This document shows, one piece after another, positions 27,419-33,702 of a stretch of DNA of 34,317 nucleotides. Under the pieces are notes generated by a model, which worked only from the letters and a program-made list of their open reading frames with translations, was not told where the DNA came from and made no database searches. Origin of the DNA: Myxococcales bacterium (GTDB taxonomy: Bacteria; Myxococcota; UBA727; GCA-2721815); NCBI GenBank assembly GCA_002721815.1, contig PBLQ01000026.1:1-34317 (forward strand). The letters are read 5' to 3'. The position numbers were made by a program, and so were the translations under genes. How positions within the stretch are numbered: position 1 is the first letter of the stretch; every line of letters starts with the position of its first letter.

Positions 27419-28267
27419 TCATGGGGTCTCCATCACATCCAGATCTTCGTACACCACTGATCGGTGCATTTCTCGACGAGTACCCCCATAATCGTTCACC
27501 GCACAATGTTGCGTGGTTTTATTGTCCCACATGACAACATCACCAGCTCGCCATTGGTGTCGATAGACCGTTTCTGGTTTGATGATGTGCATTGACAATT
27601 CATCGATCAGCGCATCGCTCTCCGCATCTGAAAAACCGATAATCTGCCGGGTAAACGCTGGGTTCACGTACAGATATTTCTTTTTTGAATGAGGGTGACA
27701 GCCCACCACGGGGTGTGAAACTGCGGTTCCAACCCCAGGGCTTTTGTGAGCAGCACCGGGGGAATACTTCGCGGGATCGGTGATGCCGTGCGCCCGATGA
27801 ATGCCCATCAAATCAGCAATTTTGCTTTGGGTGTCCTCAGACAAACGCTCATAAGCCAAAACACAATCAGCAAAAAGTGTATCCCCGCCGGCTTTCGGGA
27901 GGTCTATGGCTTGTAAAATCGTTGCCATGGGTGGGTGAGGTTGAAAACTCCCGTCTGCATGCCAAGACCCTCCAAAATTATATTCATCTTCTTCACGTTT
28001 AATCACCTGTTGCAAAAAGTTGGTAGATGCCACGCATTGACGACCTGGCGGTTTTCGCAAAGGACCAAACTGCATCGAAAATTGTTCATGGGCCAAAGGG
28101 GTCAAGGTTTGGTCGCGAAACACCAACATGCGGTGTTCGAAAAGCAGTTCTTTAATATAAGTGACCGCGACCTCCTCATTCACCGATTTGAGGTCTGCAC
28201 CCAGGACACAAGTCCCCAATGCGCCATCACCCTTGATGATTTCCCAATCATCCCAACGCATCATCAT
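27419..28267 (-). CDS. TauD/TfdA family Fe(II)/2-oxoglutarate dioxygenase
   Basis: The 282-aa protein has the facial triad of the family: His103 and Asp105 in GGSWHADGSF, and distal His254 in TTQHCAVNDYGG. Arg265 or Arg269 in RREMHRSVVYE is placed to bind the 2-oxoglutarate C5-carboxylate. Length and motifs match full-size TauD/TfdA enzymes, which hydroxylate substrates such as taurine or aryloxyacetates. The substrate here is unknown. Its start overlaps the end of the FAD oxidase gene by 20 nt. Three in-frame ATGs (28267, 28264, 28261) leave the exact start open. It is clearly different from the much smaller 2-oxoglutarate oxygenase at 31780. Confidence 0.92.
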   Translation of the reverse strand: MMMRWDDWEIIKGDGALGTCVLGADLKSVNEEVAVTYIKELLFEHRMLVFRDQTLTPLAHEQFSMQFGPLRKPPGRQCVASTNFLQQVIKREEDEYNFGGSWHADGSFQPHPPMATILQAIDLPKAGGDTLFADCVLAYERLSEDTQSKIADLMGIHRAHGITDPAKYSPGAAHKSPGVGTAVSHPVVGCHPHSKKKYLYVNPAFTRQIIGFSDAESDALIDELSMHIIKPETVYRHQWRAGDVVMWDNKTTQHCAVNDYGGTRREMHRSVVYEDLDVMETP

Positions 28268-29591
28268 CTCGTTTTTTGTTCAGTTGTCCCTCAGCAATAA
28301 TGCCCTTGGGGTCCCATTGTTTCTTTAGCTCCTCCAACGACTGGCTGGCCCGAGGATAAAAAGCATTGAGATGAGATTCATTAAAGTCGTGCCAGCATCC
28401 GAGATACGGTTTCCCACCTAAGGACACACAATGCAGCAAAGAAGCATCCAAAACTTTTTTCACAGCACGCCAAGCCGCCTCATTTTTCAATGGGACCGCC
28501 CAGTTAATTCCGAGTCCAAACAGCATGGACGGGCTTGCCTTTTGTCGGGGCGAGAAAGGGAAAAAGGGAGCGTTGTCTTGCTTGCGAATGGCGTAAAAGG
28601 GAATGCGCGTCACACAGGCCGACGCCTCTTTATCCCCTTTCAGCAAAGACAAGAGTAAGTGGGCATGCTCACAGAATTCATCGTAGGGGAAACAATAAGC
28701 CGAATATAAGACCCCTTTTTTTTGTCGAACCTCATTGGTGTTAAATGCAATCTCATAGTGATGTTTCAAACGGTGGTTTTTTTCCACGTATGTATGTGCA
28801 GGCACCCCTTGTTGTAACCAAGGAGCGCAGACCGGATCTGAACTTTCGGCAACATCTTCACCGTACATGGCAACATGTGGCTCTTCGAGGCCAATGGAAC
28901 CAACGAACTGTAAAGTTGCATCTCCGCGCCAAGATGAAATCCAGGACAGGCTTTTGAGAAACGCATTGAGGTCATCAAAAGTGTAGTGGGCAAAATGGGT
29001 ATAAGGTTTGTAAGGAACCAGTCCCATGGTCGCTTCTTCGATCACGCCCAGCTGGCCTTGACCACAGAGCACGTGACGAAAAAGTGTTTCATGACTGTCC
29101 GGTGAAACCAGCAATCGTTCACCTTTGGGGGTCATTAAAGTGAAACTCCGAACATGCTCCACCGTTTGCCCCTGGGTAATGGAATGAAACCCCAACCCAC
29201 CTGCGGACAAAACCCCGCCCAAACTCAAATTCAGGTAAACAGGAACCACCGGCAACGAAAGCCCATGTTCATTTAATGCCAATTCAAGTCTGCACAGGTT
29301 AGAGGAAGCGGCTGCCGTTGCCTGCGTCCCATCAAATCCTGACAGTCGCGCATCGCGCTGATAGCGCTCAATGAGCGTTCCGCCTTTGGACAGTGACTGC
29401 CCGGCACAGCCACGGCCAGCCCCACGTAAAGTGACCGAAAGTTGATCGTTCACGGCCTCTTCAATCAGTTGCTTTAGATCCGTATCTCTCCGAAATTGGA
29501 CCACCTTTTTGGGTTCACGGTGAACCATACCGCCATAATCGTGGCTGTAGACATCTTTTTCCCGGTCACTGAGTTGTTCAAACAAGGGCAT
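28248..29591 (-). CDS. FAD-binding PCMH-type oxidase/dehydrogenase
   Basis: This 447-aa flavoprotein has an N-terminal FAD_binding_4-type domain: LRGAGRGCAGQSLSKGG at residues 55-71 and a VYLNLSLGGVLSAGGLGF segment. GQGQLGVIEEATMGLVP follows. The C-terminus (QWDPKGIIAEGQ) is a typical end for this superfamily. The GGVLSAGG...GQ-GQLGVI pattern is closest to the cytokinin-dehydrogenase/sugar-oxidase branch. The position that is often a covalent-FAD His (RGxGHS) is Arg60 here, so FAD may be non-covalent. The substrate is unknown. It is the first gene of the three-gene minus-strand operon and is divergent from the RiPP precursor gene. Confidence 0.87.
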   Translation of the reverse strand: MPLFEQLSDREKDVYSHDYGGMVHREPKKVVQFRRDTDLKQLIEEAVNDQLSVTLRGAGRGCAGQSLSKGGTLIERYQRDARLSGFDGTQATAAASSNLCRLELALNEHGLSLPVVPVYLNLSLGGVLSAGGLGFHSITQGQTVEHVRSFTLMTPKGERLLVSPDSHETLFRHVLCGQGQLGVIEEATMGLVPYKPYTHFAHYTFDDLNAFLKSLSWISSWRGDATLQFVGSIGLEEPHVAMYGEDVAESSDPVCAPWLQQGVPAHTYVEKNHRLKHHYEIAFNTNEVRQKKGVLYSAYCFPYDEFCEHAHLLLSLLKGDKEASACVTRIPFYAIRKQDNAPFFPFSPRQKASPSMLFGLGINWAVPLKNEAAWRAVKKVLDASLLHCVSLGGKPYLGCWHDFNESHLNAFYPRASQSLEELKKQWDPKGIIAEGQLNKKRDDDALG

Positions 29592-29724
29592 GAAAATAGC
29601 CTACTGCTGGTTGAGATTTTTGAAAAATTCTTTGTCGTATGATTGCCCTCATAAAAAGGTGAATAAATCCAGACATTTGGGCTCTCTTTGTTTTGAGGAT
29701 CTCTGCATTATTTTTGAAACTTTT

Positions 29725-29753
29725 TTGTTTTTAAGTCCTCTAAAGAGTTAAGA
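29725..29753 (+). promoter_or_regulatory. Candidate promoter of the RiPP precursor gene
   Basis: TTGTTT (29725-29730), 17 nt, TTAAGA (29748-29753), inside the AT-rich divergent region 29592-29820. The spacer holds a short palindrome CTCT-AA-AGAG (29738-29747) flanked by direct TTAAG copies (29730-29734 and 29748-29752), which could bind a regulator. The call rests only on pattern. Confidence 0.3.
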
Positions 29754-29820
29754 ATGGTTTGTAGCTAAATTGTGCGGGGATACAGACGCCAATACCGCAT
29801 GAATAAAAAAGGAGATCCTC

Positions 29821-30171
29821 ATGTCAGAACGCAAAATTACCAAATTATACGAAAGCTTACGCGAGCTAGGCCAAGTTTCCCCCGATCAAGTCCCTCAAGA
29901 GGCAATTGAGACCATCGCGTCATCATTTGAGGTCTCCGGCGAGATTCAGTCCAACGCAGTGGCCTTGTTGGCCCGAATTGCCAACGAAACCACAGAGGCA
30001 GAGTTCGTCGACGCTCTCGAATCAGGCGATCTTCCCGCCATTGCCCTGTCCGAAGCCGAAATGGAAACCTTCAACGGAGGCCGAAAACGCGCTAGGCGCG
30101 ATAAAGGTGGTGCCAAAGGTGAAGAAACAAAAAAGAAAAAGAAAATCGACTGGTGCGGGCGCTGCTGGTAA
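29821..30171 (+). CDS. Putative RiPP precursor peptide with double-glycine leader and WCGRCW C-terminus
   Basis: AAGGAG 6 nt before ATG 29821 is a near-ideal ribosome-binding site. The 116-aa product has a helical, acidic leader (1-87) ending LSEAEMETFNGG. This matches the L-S-x-x-E-[LM]-E-x-x-x-G-G cleavage motif of leaders cut by C39/PCAT peptidases. The predicted 29-residue core (88-116) is extremely basic (about a dozen Arg/Lys, including KKKKK at 104-108). It ends IDWCGRCW, so its only two cysteines are Cys112 and Cys115. The leader shows no clear nitrile-hydratase or Nif11 domain by eye. It is followed by a hairpin terminator and then by an MNIO enzyme gene, a class that modifies Cys, Asp or Asn in precursor peptides. 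The function is inferred from motif and context. Confidence 0.85.
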   Translation: MSERKITKLYESLRELGQVSPDQVPQEAIETIASSFEVSGEIQSNAVALLARIANETTEAEFVDALESGDLPAIALSEAEMETFNGGRKRARRDKGGAKGEETKKKKKIDWCGRCW

Positions 30172-30195
30172 CCCGCGTTTTCTCCCATTCGAGTC

Positions 30196-30233
30196 AAAAA
30201 AGCCGTTATTCTTTTTGAATACGGCTTTTTTTA
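30196..30233 (+). terminator. Hairpin terminator/attenuator between precursor and maturation genes
   Basis: AAAAAGCCG-TTATTC pairs with GAATA-CGGCTTTTT across a short T-loop (30196-30230), followed by more Ts. Placed 25 nt after the precursor stop and about 37 nt before the MNIO gene, it would let the peptide be made in excess, with read-through supplying the enzymes. Confidence 0.88.
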
Positions 30234-30269
30234 TTGGTGCCCCTTATTCACAAAGGCTAGTTTCATTTC

Positions 30270-31094
30270 ATGACTTTAATCAGCATGACTTATTTGCCGC
30301 CTCTTCATGGCCTTATCGAAGATTTGAAGGCGGACGATCTGTTACAAGCCATTGAGTTGGTCCCCGATGAATTCTTTAGTGAAACATCTCCGCAGGGTTT
30401 AAGCGAGGCTTTGGGCGATACCTTGAGCCACTTCATGCTACCTTACTCATTCCATTTTGTGGGCAACTCACTGTGCAGTGCAGACTTCCTTACCAACCAC
30501 GACCCTGGCTTAAATGAATGGGATGCATACAAACCGATGTTGGTCTCAGACCACCTCACCTGCTCTCGCATTGGCGATATCGACGTCACCGGTAATCTGC
30601 CCACGCTTTATACCGAAGAAACCTTGGACATCACCGCTGAAAACATTCGGCATCACCAACAACGCCTGCCTCGCAACACTTCTTTCCTCCTAGAGCACAT
30701 TCCCATCCCTTTCGAATTGAAGCAAAGTACTTTGTCATGGGACGAATTTTATTTGGGATTGATCAAGCAAACCGATGCTGGTGTTCTTTTAGACTTGCAC
30801 AACCTGTATTGCGAAGAACAAAACAGTAACTTCAATGCAATTCAATTCATGGACCAGTTACCTCAAGACCAGGTTTTAGAGTTACACGTGGCCGGGGGGT
30901 ATCTCCGAAAGGAATGGAATTACTATGTTGACTGTCATTGCCAGCATGTCCCTGAACGGGTTTTTGAGCTTGTCGAGGCTGCCATGAGTCGGTTTTCTCC
31001 CAAACTGGTCAACTTGGAGCGAGAACACAATTTCGTCGAATTTGATCGCATACGAAAAGACATTGAAAGGTTGAATCGGCTGTGTCGCAACTAA
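30270..31094 (+). CDS. DUF692 / MNIO family peptide-modifying oxidative enzyme
   Basis: MNIO enzymes are TIM-barrel, multinuclear iron oxidases that modify RiPP precursors (MbnB in methanobactin, TglH in 3-thiaglutamate, bufferin maturases). The 274-aa sequence follows the family in order: FHFVGNSL (His62), VSDHLTCS (Asp94, His95), LLEHIPIPF (Glu142), LLDLHNLY (Asp175, His177, Asn178), LELHVAGG (His206), VDCHCQHVPERVFEL (Asp221, His223) and NLERE (Glu250). The N-terminus is short and lacks the usual G-x-G-L-R start, having IELVPDEFF where many members have an E-x-x-x-E-N/D-F/Y pattern. The gene overlaps the next by 13 nt. Start ATG 30270 has no strong ribosome-binding site; ATG 30285 is an alternative. 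Confidence 0.92.
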   Translation: MTLISMTYLPPLHGLIEDLKADDLLQAIELVPDEFFSETSPQGLSEALGDTLSHFMLPYSFHFVGNSLCSADFLTNHDPGLNEWDAYKPMLVSDHLTCSRIGDIDVTGNLPTLYTEETLDITAENIRHHQQRLPRNTSFLLEHIPIPFELKQSTLSWDEFYLGLIKQTDAGVLLDLHNLYCEEQNSNFNAIQFMDQLPQDQVLELHVAGGYLRKEWNYYVDCHCQHVPERVFELVEAAMSRFSPKLVNLEREHNFVEFDRIRKDIERLNRLCRN

Positions 31095-31753
31095 GGGATA
31101 AAATTGCAAAACGTCAAAAAGAAATCCTGCTTGGCTTGGTGCGTGGCGACGCAAAAAATAATGAATGGCTCGATCAAAACTTTAAATGGGCATACGAAGG
31201 CTTTATTCTAAACCGTATCGTCCCGGACAACATCGAACGCATCAAAGCAATACTGGCAGACTGTTTTCCCAATCATGCAGCCCACGCGCCCTTAGACCAA
31301 AACAGTATCGCCCTGTTCTGTAGCGCTATTAAAACCACCGGTTCGGAAGTGGAGTGCCTCGATCATTATTTTTCCGCCGTCCAAAATGCCATGCAAACGC
31401 AACCTGCAGACAGCGCTGCACGTGATGCATTATTTTTGGATTGGGCCCATGCGAGGGTGAAAGCCCAAGAGGCCATTACCCCAAAAGCTCTTTCTGATTT
31501 TATTCAAAATTTACCCCCAGACGCGATGAACGACGAGGCCTACATCGTGCACCCAGGCTTGGTGATCATTCAATGTCTCACCAATTTGATTCATTTCCTG
31601 GATGCACCTTTTTTCACCGTTGATATCGCCGTTGAGAACCCTGGCAACAAACCCTATGCCCTCATTTATAAGACCTCGGCACATACAGACAACAAGTGCA
31701 TTCGCTTCTCAAGCATTGCAGGACTCAAATTTCAAAATACTTTTGCCGATTAA
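31082..31753 (+). CDS. Unrecognised protein in the position of an MNIO partner
   Basis: The 223-aa product starts at GTG 31082, inside the end of the MNIO gene, which implies translational coupling. No family was recognised. The N-terminal half is helical (RDKIAKRQKEILLGLVRGD, then a LxxNFKWAYEGFILNRI segment). The C-terminal half is more beta-like and ends YALIYKTSAHTDNKCIRFSS. MNIO enzymes commonly act with a small partner encoded next door (MbnC, TglI, HvfC/BufC types) that binds the leader. Position, size and the helical start fit that role, but no direct motif match supports it. It could equally be a novel tailoring protein. Confidence 0.8.
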   Translation: MSQLRDKIAKRQKEILLGLVRGDAKNNEWLDQNFKWAYEGFILNRIVPDNIERIKAILADCFPNHAAHAPLDQNSIALFCSAIKTTGSEVECLDHYFSAVQNAMQTQPADSAARDALFLDWAHARVKAQEAITPKALSDFIQNLPPDAMNDEAYIVHPGLVIIQCLTNLIHFLDAPFFTVDIAVENPGNKPYALIYKTSAHTDNKCIRFSSIAGLKFQNTFAD

Positions 31754-31779
31754 TCTTAACCCCTTTCCACGGAGCCTGT

Positions 31780-32397
31780 GTGAGCAGCGATCATATCGAA
31801 GACATCAAACATGACCTCAAGGACAATGGCTGGTTTTTTGGTAAGTCATTATACACCCTCGAAGGATTTGAAGCACTGGGTCAGCGGTTGGGTGAAATCA
31901 TTGCGCGAACCGATATCAGTATTGATGAAACCCGCTCCGTGTACCAAGTACGCACCGCTGGAGGGCTCACCTTGCACATGGACGACCCACCGGCACGCTA
32001 TATTGCTTGGCTGGGGATGGTCACGCCCGAACAAGAAGAACCCACCAAATTTCTAGATACCCGTCCCATCTTGGAAATGCTTTCACCCGAAGAGCTGACG
32101 CGTATCAAATCCATCCAAGTAAAAGACGACAATGGTTTGATTCACCCCATGCTGGCGGATGATGGTGTTTTTCATTACGTGCCTTGGATGATCCAAATGC
32201 AAACGGTCACCGATAACGACACCTTTGAAGCGCTGGCGCACCTTCAAAGTCTCATTCGCAAAGCCACCCGGACCTGTCACACCATTAACATTCAAAAAGG
32301 CGAAATCCTTATCGTGGATAATACCCGAGTCATTCACGGTCGGGATCGCATTGCCGCGGATTCCCAACGACACCTCAAACGACTGTGGATCAAATGA
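31780..32397 (+). CDS. Compact TauD-like Fe(II)/2-oxoglutarate oxygenase
   Basis: The frame is open from 31696, but GTG 31780 lies 5 nt after GGAG and clears the previous gene, so it is the likely start. The 205-aa protein has the metal-binding HxD pair His66-Asp68 in GGLTLHMDDPP and distal His186 in DNTRVIHGRDRI. Arg197 and Arg201 in RHLKRLWI are placed to bind 2-oxoglutarate. The VIHGR...RHLKRLW ending is typical of the TauD/GBBH-like branch. It is shorter than usual (about 280-330 aa) and seems to keep only the core. Between MNIO-cluster genes it probably hydroxylates or desaturates the precursor peptide. Its stop overlaps the next start (ATGA). Confidence 0.87.
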   Translation: MSSDHIEDIKHDLKDNGWFFGKSLYTLEGFEALGQRLGEIIARTDISIDETRSVYQVRTAGGLTLHMDDPPARYIAWLGMVTPEQEEPTKFLDTRPILEMLSPEELTRIKSIQVKDDNGLIHPMLADDGVFHYVPWMIQMQTVTDNDTFEALAHLQSLIRKATRTCHTINIQKGEILIVDNTRVIHGRDRIAADSQRHLKRLWIK

Positions 32398-33692
32398 GCA
32401 ACCATCACGCACCAGTCCAGCATGAGCTCAAAACCGCTGACACACTGATGCAACTCTTACAGAAAGATCCATCCGGTGCCTATGACGCTATCTGGTCATG
32501 GATTTTTTGCGCGCCACCAGTGGCATCTTCACTCAGCGAAAAGCAACTGCGAGCACTGTCTGAATTACAACGTTCATGGTCTGCAGCTGCGATGCGCGAC
32601 ACAGGCCAAAGCAGCGATGGTTTCTTAGTGGAGCACTTGTACGGACCCACCCCAAAAACCTCACCGACCACTGTACCGCCCCCTTTTTCGATGACCACAT
32701 TTCCTGAAGTGTGCGAAGTCCAAATGTCACTTTTGAAAGCCAATATTTCTGCCATCCAACATCAATCGGAGTTTCAGCAGCGTCTTCAACAAACACCGGA
32801 CCTCTTTAGGTTGTCCTCTTGGGGGCTTGAAATACGACTTCACGAAAGCGAAGAAACCGATTGGGCATTCAATCTCGGCCCCTTGTTTAGAGATCACATG
32901 CCTCTTTGTACGGCATTCACAGCAGAAGACAGGCTGGAGCAACAAAAATGGCAGGCCAAATACGCACCACTCGACAGCCCAGACAGCATCATGCTGCCCT
33001 GCTGGATTGAAATCGATGCAAAGGATATCTCTTACCAAGGCCCTCAAGAAAATCTCTTTTTTAAAATTCATCCCAAGGCCACACCTGATGATATCAAAAA
33101 TTCGCTCAACACGCTTTATCCACAACATCACTGGGAAAAAGCATGGCCACCCATCGAAACGTTTGCGAATCACCTACCAGTCGCCGCTGACTTTTTCCAA
33201 CTGGGGGTGATGCAGCGACGCGATCACATCCTCAAAGCAGTGGCTTTTAATTTCGCCATAGAACATATGCTGGGCTTCCTAGATGCACTCCAGTGGCAAG
33301 GCAACAAATCACTATTGGTGGATGTTATTGACACCCTGAAAAAATATCCCGAGTTGAAAATTGCGCTCAGTTTGGATTTTGACTTTTCCGTTCGAGATTC
33401 CGTAGGGCTCGAAATTCATTATTTCCCTAGCGAAAGTCGTAACCTTTTTCACGAACCACGCCAATTTCAACAGTTGGTGCAAGATCAATTTTCATCCCTG
33501 ATGCGGTTCTTGGCAGAGCCGCTTTTCAAAGATGTCATCACCGCCGAAAAAAGATTGGCGCTGGAACAGTACCCTAAAATTTTGGTGGGCCGGCCCTTTT
33601 ATACGTACGCTTGTACCCTTAACCACGTGAAATTGAGTGTTGGGGAGCAATTAAAGGCAAAGGCTTACCTGTATCAAGAACTTCGCCTTTAG
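32394..33692 (+). CDS. Cluster-associated protein of unknown function, homologous to the convergent gene at the right edge
   Basis: Start ATG 32394 overlaps the preceding stop as ATGA. The 432-aa protein has no recognised catalytic motif. The middle region contains LPCWIEIDAKDIS and LFFKIHP. The C-terminal half has FFQLGVMQRRDHILKA, then LSLDFDFSVRDSVGLEIHYF, and it ends LNHVKLSV-x6-KAYLYQ. The same landmarks recur in the partial protein on the opposite strand (IGVSCAAGVEAFKAY, NLVLDVQ...LGIEL, LNHLKVS...KAYWVY), so the two are homologues. From memory, proteins with a similar GVM...LD...GLE...HxKL...KAYL layout occur near peptide-biosynthesis genes, but I cannot name a family. It may be a structural or substrate-handling factor. 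Confidence 0.8.
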   Translation: MSNHHAPVQHELKTADTLMQLLQKDPSGAYDAIWSWIFCAPPVASSLSEKQLRALSELQRSWSAAAMRDTGQSSDGFLVEHLYGPTPKTSPTTVPPPFSMTTFPEVCEVQMSLLKANISAIQHQSEFQQRLQQTPDLFRLSSWGLEIRLHESEETDWAFNLGPLFRDHMPLCTAFTAEDRLEQQKWQAKYAPLDSPDSIMLPCWIEIDAKDISYQGPQENLFFKIHPKATPDDIKNSLNTLYPQHHWEKAWPPIETFANHLPVAADFFQLGVMQRRDHILKAVAFNFAIEHMLGFLDALQWQGNKSLLVDVIDTLKKYPELKIALSLDFDFSVRDSVGLEIHYFPSESRNLFHEPRQFQQLVQDQFSSLMRFLAEPLFKDVITAEKRLALEQYPKILVGRPFYTYACTLNHVKLSVGEQLKAKAYLYQELRL

Positions 33693-33702
33693 TTACAAAA
33701 CG

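Noticed and set aside
30154-30168. WCGRC as a thioredoxin-type active site
   Set aside because: The motif stands at the extreme C-terminus of a 116-aa protein with no thioredoxin fold around it. The GG leader and MNIO context favour a modified core.
29906-30355. 149-codon plus-strand ORF overlapping the precursor and MNIO start
   Set aside because: It is a shadow in another frame. The precursor frame has the strong ribosome-binding site and GG motif, and this ORF would read through the terminator hairpin.
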